DNA of 64,000 bases, taken from contig NC_046683.1 in assembly GCF_009870125.1 (NCBI RefSeq), positions 63,999,869 to 64,063,868 on the forward strand, written 5' to 3'. Numbering within the stretch: position 1 is the stretch's first letter; each line of letters starts with the position of its first letter. Below the pieces are notes generated by a model that saw only the letters and a program-made list of their open reading frames with translations, ran no database searches and was not told where the DNA came from. A program made the translations under genes and the position numbers. Below, piece by piece: positions 10,171 to 22,057 of the stretch. The DNA comes from Drosophila pseudoobscura (Eukaryota; Arthropoda; Insecta; Diptera; Drosophilidae).

Positions 10171-13100
10171 ACAGAACAGAGTGAAAGTCAACAGAAAAAC
10201 AAAGTTATGGTAGAAGTAAACAGGAAGTGGGCCTCAATGTTTGTGCGGCTGAGTAGGCGGCTCACTCGCATGCCATTTCAATTAATTTTTTAAAAGCACA
10301 ACATTTAGCAGCTAATTTGCATGCGTAAGTGTGTGTAAGTGTAGCACATTAAACTAACCTCTGGATGCCATAACAATTCTATAACTAGATCGATCTATAT
10401 AATGTGATAGAATAAGTGAGTGCCGATCCGTGTCAAAACATCTGGCGAATGGAATTTGCATATGGCAGGTCGGCAGGCAGGCATATTTGCAGCTGACAGA
10501 TCGAAAAACAGAAAACACTAGTCAGAGGTGCGGAATGAGTACAATTACATATTCCTGTAAGCTGGCTGATAACGCTGCTCCCGCTGGCAAGGCTGGCCGA
10601 CCGCTTCTCAAATTGGTCTTGGCTCGGAGACGGAGACGGGGACTGAATGACATTTTCAGTGGCAGTGGCAGCGGCTTAACCAAACTCGGTTTGCCATTGA
10701 TCTACATATGTACATGCGAATACGTGCACTTGTACTTGCAACAATCTGGTCATCCTTGCAGCCTGCATCGAGGTGCATCGAGAGCTGCGACTAACTAACT
10801 AACTCCAACTAATGTCTAATGTTAATGCAAACCGATCAAATTAGTAGATCGAAGCAAATGATTGTGCTAACGAGCCGATAATGAGCCAACACACACACAC
10901 ATCAGCCGACCATCACGCAGCGGCGGCATTAAGTTATTAAATATAATAGATTATCCAGCTGAGAGGAAAAGGCATAAAAAACATAATCATCGCGCTGATA
11001 GATTCATTATACAAATTGAATTGTACACATGATTGGATGCCATGATTCAGTGTAATGGATGTTGTATAAGCAGGAAAATTATCCATTTATTAAAGCAGAA
11101 CAAAATATGGATAATGTATGTACAAAGTCGAAAAGATATGGGAATTACCATTAAAAGCTTCTGTGGAGTGCCAGAAAAATGTTAAACTGTCATAAATACA
11201 ACTTTCCTATATTTAAATATAAATGAAGTCGACGCATATTTAGTTTAAATATAAAACACTTAAAAAATAATATAATATGCTGAATTTAAATATATAAAAA
11301 AATATCTATTTTAAATATGAAATATAATTGATCAATTACAAGTGAAAACGCATCCATTTTAATATTGCCACTCTTGGTTGCCAATTAATGCAAATTTCAG
11401 GGCTGCTTTCTCTCGAAAGATGGCTACAGAAATGGATTGGCCTGGATGAAGCAGCTTTAAGCCTCCCTGCCCCTGCATTTGCCCCTTTAAAGTCTAAAGG
11501 GGCGGTCAATCCATGCTATTACCCATTTCCCGCATTACTCATTGGCTAATGTTCAGGTTTAGGTTCCCACATTGGCATTGCCCCCATTCCATTCACATTT
11601 AAGCTGAACATTTACTTCCGATTTTCATGCACTCTTTTTAGGAAGCCAATCAAGAGTTTAGTTTGAGCTTAAGGTTTTTGCTAAAACATGCAAAATAAAA
11701 ATATACAAATACACGAGTATCTTAATCTCTCACACGTTCGAATGCCTCCACGCCTTGGGCGAGCTTTTCTTCCGACTTTAGTAGTTTTCTGCGATTGTTC
11801 TTTGTGTGCCTGCGCCTCGGCCTGGGCCTGGCCTGCCTGCCTGGTGCATAATTGAGGCACAGCCTCTATAATTGTTGCTGTTAAAGTCTCTTATTTGGTA
11901 TTTTTTTATTAAATATTTAAATTTAATTGTGCATGCAAACAGATCCGAGAGTACACACACGCCCAAGGTTCCAGAAGTCATAAAAGTTGGAGTTGGAGTT
12001 GAAGTTGAAGTTGGAGTTGGAGAATCGTGATTCATGGCATTCTAGACACGTAGGCAGGTACAGATACAGATACCCGACCATTCACTGGGATTTCCTTGTC
12101 CTTGACCGTGAACCTTTAACGGTTGACTAGCCACCGTTTCTAGGCGAGATTCCCCCGTCTATACCTGGAGTTGTTTGGTCAAGCAGTTTGTTTGTTGTAT
12201 TGAAGTCTCATGATCAAACCATAATAAGTGAATCAAACTACATATATAAGCGATCTCCGATCTCCGATCTCGGCCCCCCGCCCGACCTATCCGAGTATCT
12301 ATCTCTGCCCCTTTTTTGTTTGTAGTATATCCAATGTTTAATTGTTTGAACAATACATTTTCGAAATGGCTCCTTTGAGAATTTGAGTTGAGTTTGAATT
12401 TGGCTCGAGATTGAAGGTCGATGCTTTTTAGCTTTTGCAATTTTTACTTTTGTTACATAAGACGGATAACTTTTTTTCGGTTTTTTCTTAGACCTAATGA
12501 TCAATCATCAAATAAAAAAACACACACACACACAAAACGATAATAGATAAAAGAGCGTTCAAACAAATTAGATTCTATAATTAAAATTTCACAGGCGGCC
12601 AAAACCTTTGGCGGACTTTATTGGGTTTTTACTGTGCCACACGCAAACAGATAGAGGGCTTTGTTCTAATAAAAAGAGATAATATTTAGGTTTGATTCAG
12701 TCACGTAGTCCATTTTGTTGAGGGGGGAGACATATGTAGTCGTAGCACAGTTTTATTTGTTTTTGTATCCATTCCATCGATCATAATTGTCAGCATGAAA
12801 TGCCAAAAACGGATCGGCGAAAGCAGTTCCTGTTGGCCATTGGATTCGTCTGAGAATTGAGAAAGCCGGAGAGCTGTCAGTCGTAGAGAAATATCATGAA
12901 AAGTTAGATAAAAGTATAGATACATAGATGGGCTGATGTGTGGATGGATATAGCCAGAATTGTAGAAAGAGATGTCTAAGAGATGTTGAAGATACAAAAA
13001 AGTGAAGTAAATTGGGATTTGGATAGGTAGAAGGAAAGAAATAATGTGAATATTATATGCTCTCGAGGGCAGATTGAGAAATAGTTTTTATGAAAAGAAA

Positions 13101-13660
13101 CATAGAAATACAAGCGGATTTGCAGGAATATTTTTGAGAAAAGATGGAGACTGTCTATTTTGATTTATATGTGGAATGAAAGATGAAGATTTTACCTAAT
13201 TCCTAGAGAGAGAACACATGAATAGATTTACCCCAGATTCTCCTGCCCCCAGACCAGAAATTTTCCCAACCTTCCCGGACTACGTTTACTTTTTTCCCTT
13301 CTCGCATTTCCCATAATCTTGCAGCCTTGCCTCGGACCAGCTCCAGCTGCAACAGCAACTGCAGCTCCAATGATTTCCCAGCCCTCGTCGTGTGCCCTTG
13401 CAAAAACTTCCGAGAATATAGTGAATCTGTTGCAGGGACTCCACTTCCTATGAATCAAATTAAATATTATTCATAATTCAATTAAGTGCAATTAATAATA
13501 CAATTACGAATCCATTTCAAAAATTCTCAATTTTTAATTTTTTTTCCATTCTACTGCTACTACACCAATCTACGGGCAATTATGTGCATTAATTACAAAT
13601 GGCAATCGTTTTTGTTGCTAATTATTGTATAATATTGAGGTTTTGCTTTCCCAAATGCCC

Positions 13661-13706
13661 CAATCGGAGCCACAATCGGAGCCACAATCGGAGCCACAAC
13701 CGGAGC
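13661..13706. repeat. 12-bp minisatellite (CAATCGGAGCCA)
   Basis: Three perfect copies at 13661, 13673 and 13685 are followed by a degenerate fourth copy. They lie in non-coding DNA. Confidence 0.9.
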
Positions 13707-15625
13707 GGAGTGTCCATGTGGATGAGCTGTCAGAGTGCGATCGCGGGGGACTCCACTCCACTCCAAACCACACAACACGCTGATGTATCAATCACGTGCC
13801 ACTTAGAGACTGGACGACGCGTCGTCTCTACCGCCCCCGTCGCTGCCCCCTCACCGGCGGATGGCGCTTTCTAAGTCATATCGAACTCGTTTATGGCTGA
13901 TTCACCTGGGGGCCAAAGATGACGCCGGCTATAGCTGGGCTGGTATCTGCAACTGTATCTGTATCTGTATCTGTATCTCTCCGTACATCTCGTATCTCTC
14001 GCATTTAGCAATAAAAATTGTTCATTTGAATATGCAAAATAGCCGCGCGGTGCGCCTCGCGCCTCGCGTCTCGTTCGCATTTTGTTTTGTTTTCTGTTTA
14101 TGGTTTTTTATCACACATTTTGTTTGTTTTTCTTTTTCTCTTGATTTTGCGTCACGTGCGACAAACAAAACATAAAAACAAAACAAAAAAAACTACCAAA
14201 AAAGACCAGCGTCAACATTTCTAGAGGGGGATTTTGTTGGCCAGGCAAGGACCACAGCCTGTTGACGTGGTTTCGGGGCCAAAAGACCGAGAGATTGCTC
14301 ATTAAATGGATGTTTATCGATCTGGGAATTTGTGTGAACTATAACTATTCCACAGAAAAGCGTTGTCATATGGGGGTTTTAACCAAATAATTATCGAAAA
14401 TAATTAGCTATAATTAGATAGCTTCTCGACTACAAATTAACTTAAATGGATCGTGCAAGTGCTGCTTAGAATCTCAATCTCCTGATGATGATGACGATGG
14501 CATGGATGGCATGGAAGTTCCCCGTTTCGGTGGGGGGTTTTCGGTAGCCTCTGCACAGGACTCTCTTGTCCGTTCCGGCAGGCCAATCACAATTTTATAT
14601 TTAGCTTATTGTTGAGTTAACGACTTTGCCTTACTTATTTGTGAATGTGTTCCAAAACATTTCCGAGGCGTGTTCGCTCGCTGGCTCTCTGGGGCCCCAA
14701 AATAAACACCAGCTTAATCACCAGCAACAGCCAACAGCAAACAGCCAACAGCAACGGTTGTGGGGCCCCGAACGAGCCCCCAAAAATAATCATAAATATA
14801 TATCTGCCCAGAAATATGCCCGAGTACGAGGAGTATGAGTATATTATCATTATTATCACATTGTCGTTAAACGCCAACAAAGCAAGGGAAACCAGTTTAT
14901 TGCACCTTGCACCCGGAGGGGCCAACTAACTTTACAAAGAAAGTTAAAATTAAGCCCAAAGTCGAAGAATGCACTGGATTGTCTGCTAAAGATTCAGAGA
15001 TATACATATATTATTTAATAAGCCTATTAAATGGTGCGAATGACGGACCCTTTTAGTCACTTCATAATGTTTTTCTCTCCTCTGGAAGCACTTGACCCGA
15101 TTAGCCAATAGCCAGAGGGTTTTTGTGGGAAAATCAATAGACATCTGTCATTGACAGGTCACACACGTTCACAGGTCCACAGCCGTACAGCTGGTGGTGG
15201 GTGGGTCACAAAAACACAGAGCGGAAGGCCTTCCACTCATGCTTTTCATTTTTCAAGTGCCTGTCTCTGTTTTTGATCAGTGGTGAAATCGAAGCGAACT
15301 TTCAGCCAAAATGTAAATCACACAAAATTCTCATTAAAGAGGTAAAGTCCCGTCCCGCACAAATGCTGCAAATTGCTGGTAGTGCCACTGTGGCGTGGCA
15401 TGCAATTAAAGCCAAAGGAGTCACCTCGCAGATTAACGTCTGTTTGTGCCACAAAATCAAGTTAGTTGGGTCTTCCCCAACGCACATGTGCGTCAAGACT
15501 GTGTGAGAGTTGTGGCTGCTGCCTACGATCAATCGCTAACTGAGTCATGGTCGGAGTGTCAGCTGAGAGATACTTTCAAAAAAAAATTAAAAGGTAACAA
15601 AAACGCGATTATTTTTCCCACTTAC

Positions 15626-16350
15626 ATGGGGATTTTTCGTTTGATCAGCATTCTTAGTGTGTTGTTTTTTGTGTTATTTTCAGAATCGGAAATGCTGCGG
15701 TTGAAATGAGATGTGTAGATGTCACAGATTGCTCTGGCGCTTGGGCTTGTCTTTGGGGAATTTCCTTATTCACGAGTTATGGAGAAGTATCTTAAAAGTA
15801 CAATACAATGGGAATGAAAGGGGAATCATTTTTAAAAGAGTTTTGAGATGGATGTATCCCGAGATAAGTTGGTTAATTGCGCCAAAGGTATGGTATTCAA
15901 GGGAATACAGGTACAGGAAATTGTTTTTTAAGGCAATAAAGACGGTAATATCTAAAGATTCATTTACGAAATGTTTCTGTAGCTTAATATTCTTCAAATA
16001 TGCCTCCCAAAATAGTTCTGGATCGATGAAACTATTTTCTGCAGAAAAACCTTGGGAGGTATTTTTCCAAGTTACTCGGTGATTCTTCTTTGACCAACAT
16101 TCCAAATGTGTTCTAACTGACACTTGGGACTATGGAACATTCCCATTGCTTGTTATTCATTCCCCCAATCTCTCTGTTAATCCATAGGACTACTTTCTGC
16201 AGAGAAACATGTACAGTTTTCTAAATTCCATGGGGATTTTTCCTTCATCAGCATTCTCGATGTGTTCTTTTTGAATTGTCAATCAGCAAATAGGAAATGC
16301 TGCGGTGGTTTAACCACAAGAGATGATACACATCACCAATGGCTCGGCGT
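15626..16350. repeat. Dispersed direct repeats, three diverged copies
   Basis: A segment with GGGGATTTTT, CATCAGCATTCT and GGAAATGCTGCGGT occurs at about 15628-15745 and again at about 16231-16350. A third, partial copy lies at about 16024-16113 (TATTTTTCC, ACCAACATTCCAAATGTGTTCT). Copies two and three are also preceded by a shared TTTCTGCAGA-AAAC block (16032 and 16196), giving a period of about 160 bp for that pair. No open frame or inverted termini were found. Confidence 0.55.
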
Positions 16351-19300
16351 CTCTGTGTGATTTGCATAATTCTGTGCAGGTCTATTTCCTAGGAAACGTT
16401 CTATATATTTTCACAATAGTTTTTTTGGGCGTCGAGCGAATGAATTGACAAATTTTTTCTTTGGGTTTCTCTCGCGCAAACCAGTTTCCACAGACTATTT
16501 AGCATAAAGCGCTAATATGCTCCACTTAACGTCCAGTTTTTTGAAGACCATTGATAAGCTACCGTTCATGGATGTGCTTATGGGAATTGTCCCCAAAACT
16601 GTGTGTTAATTCAAAGGCAATTGCTAGGCTTAGACCCCGAACGAAGGTCGAGTACTTTCTAAGGTCTGTTTATGGTTTGTGTGTGTTTTTGTCAGAGGCC
16701 CAGAGGCTGTGGGTTCTAATATCTGGCTGCGTGTTAGTTCTAGTGTTTAGCATTAACATAAATTGCGATTCAGTCGATCAGCAGCAGCTGGCCATAAAAA
16801 CTAGTAACAATTTCATTAGGCCAGCTGGCTGGCTGGCTGGCGGGCTGGCCCACAGGCTGAATGATGTTTAGCGTTTGAGTTAAGATACTTTCAATGCTTA
16901 ACGAGGGTGAAAAGTGGCGGCGGCTAATTAGAGGCGAGTGTCATGTGAATCGAGATCTTGTGTGTGTGCTTTCGTGTGGGGGGTTGAGCTCTCATTTATG
17001 TAATGCAATATTTCATCAAATGCCATTGCATTCTAAATTTAAATTTTTCACTTTACTTTTGCAACGCGCGTGCGCGACGAAAAATTCCATTGAACTTTTG
17101 AGGCGTTTGTGCAGGAAGTGGAGTTCGTTGCTTAAGTCTTTTGAATCTGTCGGAAACGAGAGGCGCTTTGCTCTTAAATATGAAAATAATATGCGACGTT
17201 TACGACAATGTAAATTTACAGCACAACAAAAAACTGAGCTGATACATAATCCTCTTCTAATGATCCATTAATCAAATATCTTGCTCTTAAGAGGGGATTA
17301 TCTAATAGAGTTTGCAGATGACAGGGCGCCATGCACAGATCTACGATACACTACAGATCGGATCAGATCTACTATATTGTATAATCGCTCAATCAAAGGC
17401 CAAGTTCAAACCGCACCCGCCATAAAAGCCATTGTCTTAATGGCAACCCAACCACAAAACCCAACATATAATATTGTGTGTATATTGACAACTAAGGCCG
17501 CAAAATTCATTAAAAAAGAAAGAGAAAAAAACCCACACACACACAAAGGTTCAATGAACGCAGCGGCAGGTCCAAGGGAGCGCTATTTTTAAGCTCGATT
17601 TAATTTGATTTGTTTGCATTAATTGGCCGGATAACTTCTTTCTTTTCTGATTCACAAACGGAAGTCTAAGTCAAGTTGCTGACTAAAGAAGTTCTTGTAA
17701 ATTGTCTCAACTGCACCGCGAGGCGGATTCACGAGGCAGTGGCAGCGTCAGCGCCAGTGGCAGTGGCAGAGGCAGTCAGCCGGTGCAAGGCTTATAATTT
17801 AAATTTAGAAAGTAAAAGGCTGTATATGTATGCTCTCTGTCTGGGATAAGCAAATGCTGACTGCCTGACTGGCTGACTAATCTGATGTATGTATGATTGC
17901 ATGTTATTTGCACATTCTCCTTGATTTACAACCGCCGCTAACTACACACGAAATCAATAAAAGTCAATTTTAGCGTGCCCATTACACCAATGTAATACAA
18001 TAATTACACACATTGCCACCCATAAGAACCCCATACGGCATGGCGATTGCACAATGCACTCCTGAAGAGGCGAAAAATTGATTGCCTTATAATCGCCTTA
18101 TTACGGGGGAGTTTATTGTTATTCCCTGGGGAATTAAAGTCTATTAAATTTAGATAAATATGAAACCATCAAAAATAATTACTTCAAATTTTTATAGCTG
18201 CTCTAGGAGAAATTGTTCCTCTAAGAAACATTAACCAAAATGCCTCCAAGCATACAAATACATATATATATTATTTTGTTGATGATTTCTGCTTACAAAA
18301 AGAAAGAAAAGTCCACATTTCATGTTCTACAATAGTCCTTACTCAATTCTTTAATATTTTCCAGCATATCCATTGGTGATGCGAGGTTTCGAATTTAATA
18401 TTGGGCACGTTGAAAAGTGTGGAATTACTATTAAATATCCTGCTGAAACGACCAGCCTATGTTTCCTGAATTTATTTCTAGTTAGATTTCTAGTTATTGA
18501 TTTTGCCAGCTAAAGAATCATTCGGTGAAGCGGATTTATCGATACAAGATTTTTATAGCCAACCATCGCATTATAATCATTGAAATTTCCATTCAAGCAA
18601 GCACCTGCAGCCAGCTGATATACCCAATTAAAAGTAATATTCCCACCCATTGGAGTGGTGCTGGCGTTGGTAGTGGTGTGCACCAATATTTGTGGCAAAA
18701 ACTGTAGAGCTCGGAGAACTTATACTACGTATATAGTATATACACGAGTACTCGTAGTGGCATGGAATATAGAAGTGGCTTAACGCCATAGCAACAATTA
18801 CGAGTTAAACTGCATAAATTGTATGACCTTTTTGGTCAGCAACGTAACGACGACGCACAATATTGTTTTAATTTTGTTCGTTTTTTTTTTTTTTTTTTTT
18901 TTGGTTATGATTATTATGTATTACTATTATTCGTTGTTGTTTTATTTGTATTTAGCCTTTTTTTGCAATGAGCTCGTAAATTATGCAATACTGCCACACA
19001 TAAATCTACAGCCGGAGGCTATTTTAGAATGCTGCCACTGCCACTGCCACTGCCACATGCCACTGAACAGCAGGTGAAAATCGCTGCGTGACTAGTTGCT
19101 CCGTAGAGTACGGGTATAGAAAATGATAGGCTAAATGCCACGCCTATAAGCAATTAGAATACAAGTAATACCGAAATTCCCAATCAAATTCGATTGCATG
19201 TCAATAACATTGAAAGAATTTCTCAAAATATAACAATCGTTACGCAACTGCCGGCATTTAATTAGCGGATTTTAAATTCAAATTTTTTTAAAGAATTTAT

Positions 19301-22057
19301 TATGCGTATTTAAAATTTAAATTTAAATGTTTGTGCCGGTTTTTTTTGGTGGGCGCTGTGTTTGCTTTAATTTCCATACATTTTATTTTTTAAAGCTCCT
19401 TCCTTCGATTTGATCTTGCTGCTGGTGAATAAACCAATTAACATGCACAATAATTGTTATAAATAAAAACCCTCAATCGCTGGCAGTCAGAACCGGATGG
19501 AAATTTCGTTCACTCGCGTACCACCAGCCAGCCAGCCATATGTCAGGTCATTAATCACTTGGAGCCATGACTCAAAGACTATCTTTAATATAGATTGCTA
19601 CTAACACGATCGCATAGGTGTTGAAAACCCAATGTAACAGTGGCTCCATTAATTGCTGGAAACCCCAATCTTACCCGAAGAAGAGGTTCTGAACAGAACC
19701 AGTCCTCAGGCGAGCGTTAGTCACGCACAGCGTTTTTGGTTTTATAATTTTTATATTTAATTAGCACCATGTTCAATACAATTAATTGGGGTGTTTTTCC
19801 TTAGCCCTGGAACATGCTCTGGGACACGTCATCAAGGTATCTTTCTGTCAGCAAGGTATTTTTGCCTTCACCAAGTCCACTCCATGCCAGAGATTCTTTA
19901 AATATCTCCAAGTGAATATCAAGCGAAAGCCAAGGCAAGTACTTTAGTAGCAGATGATAATTAAGGCTGATCAATTACTTTCAGCGATTCGAAAGCACTC
20001 GGAGACTGACCTCTAGCAAATGGCACCAAGCATTAGCCACATGTTTCGTTTTCAAGATCGTGCTTCGTTCTAGAAGACCTGACCAGATGATAGATGTATA
20101 TCGTATAATAAATACTTGGGGATACACTTGCAGCACAGCTGGCAGCGGTTGTCTGTCTGCAATCTGTGTCTGGGAATTAAAAAAAAAAAAATTACCAGAG
20201 AGAGAGAGCTGGTGAAGGGCAATCGCCGGACTCCGAACTCCCCGACAATTGTATGCAAATGAACGCGTGCCGTGCCTTCACTTGTCTCTAAAAAGTTTCT
20301 TCGCCTTTTCATCGTACAATATGCAATAGAATTCTTTATTGTAATTTATTTTTTGTTGTTGTGTGTTTGCTGTGTGTATTTTTTGTTTATACATATAAAT
20401 TTATGTACTCGCATTTTACTGTGCCACACAATGCATCACGTACGGCATATAATATATAATATATATATATATATATATAATGTATGTATATATTTATTCA
20501 TTATTAATATAATATTTGTTTAGCATGTGGTTCTTTAAATATGTTTGTTTCTGCTCTTTTATGCTCTAGGTACCGCTTTTGCTTCTCCTTCTTCTTCTTC
20601 ACTTCTCCTATAATCTTCGATTTGTTGTTCTTTTATAAACTATTTGTTTTTATCCATAATGAAAATTTAAAATTTAACTTTGAAAAACGAAAGCTTTAAC
20701 AACTTAATCGATTACAGGGAGGGGGGTTCTATATATATTTTATATTTATATAATTAAGGGCTCTCTCGGTTTCATGTTCTCTCACTTTTCTTGTGAATTT
20801 CCTCTCGGTTTTCGTAATAATTTTTAATAGCGACTAAGACACTTTTCAATATTTCATTAATTTCCCATTAAATTTTCATCTAATTTCGAATCAATCAATG
20901 TTTGTTTTTACACCGTTTAAAGCTACAATTTTGAGATGTGGTAAAAACGAGTAGAGTTTTTACCTGTTTTTATGTACAGCAAAAATGGTCGAGAGTATTG
21001 GATGTTGCTTTTGTTTTGGGTGGTTGTGGTGGATAAGTGCTGAGGGTTTTCCTTTTTTGTGGCGGAATGTTGCACAAGATTTGAGATGGGAGGAGCGGAG
21101 CTCTGTTTTGAATTGGTTTATTTGTGGGGGCTTTAGGGTGTACGGCTTACTTAGCATATTTAACAAAAGTTTATACATTTTTTGCTTGGCTTTCTACAAA
21201 CTAAAATTATGTGTCCTTTACGGTAGATAGTTCTGTTGTGTGCCTGCGGCTGCGGCTGCGGCTGCTGCTTTTGCGGTTCTCTTTTTAGTTTTTGCTTAGT
21301 TTTACGATTAATAAATATTTCAACAAATTGCCCGCTGCACGATCATCCTTCTTCTGCTTCGATAATAGTCATTGTAATAGTAGTACAGTACGTAATCAAT
21401 AATAATATTCATAATTTACACGTTTAATCGTAAATTCTGTGGAAATAAACTAAAAACTAATTATAGTCGGGGTATTCTTTGAATTTCTATCCTCCTCCTC
21501 CGCTTGGTTCTTCTTTGCTTGTTTGTTTTTTTGTTAAGCAGTTAAAACAAATTAAGTTCAATTAAATAAAATTAGAGGCCTAATTAGAGCTAAGCCTAGT
21601 ACGAGTTAATTGTCATAAAGAAAAGGCTTAGGACGAGTACTAAATACTAACTAAAAGACCAACTAACTGGCTAATTGGGGGGCGTGGTTCGCCAAGGATT
21701 CGGTTCGATTCGGTCCAGGGCGCAACTGCAGTCAAAACTAAAGGAAAAATTGCACAAAGGATGGGGTCTAGGGAGTGGGGATCAGTTTGGGCAGTGGAAT
21801 TCGAGTCTTAAATATCAAACAATATCATTTAGAAACAATCACGCCCCAGACTTCTTTCGCACCACACAATGAAATCTCTGCCTGTTTGAAACCGTTCTAC
21901 TATGCTGTCGAATCTCATCGCAATCTCATAGCTGTGTGGCTCCTGCTGCCGCTGATGTGGCAGCTCCTGTGGCCGTTGCTGCCGCTGTTGCTGATCCAGT
22001 TGCCGCCCCCGTTATGTCGTCCCCTTGGAGATCCACGTTGGCGGCACTGGCGTACTG

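Larger units (their letters stand above)
8449..22057. other. 13.6-kb interval without a gene between ple and dikar
   Basis: No frame here has coding character. The interval should include the ple 5' UTR and upstream enhancers (ple reads away from it) and, at its far end, the 3' UTR of dikar. The stretch 20.3-21.5 kb is AT-rich, with minus-strand AATAAA signals at 21117-21122 and 20335-20340. Contents seen: CTG-rich patches at 9100-9125 and 9266-9287, two diverged tandem arrays (9.7-10.2 kb and 15.6-16.4 kb), a 12-bp minisatellite near 13.7 kb, a T-run at 18881-18902 and a TA-rich run at 20450-20480. AP-1-type heptamers occur at 9727, 10105, 15541 and 19568. Confidence 0.6.

Noticed and set aside
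15711..16082. Plus-strand frame of 123 codons
   Set aside because: It overlaps the repeat copies at 15.6-16.35 kb, is AT-rich and has no conserved motif.
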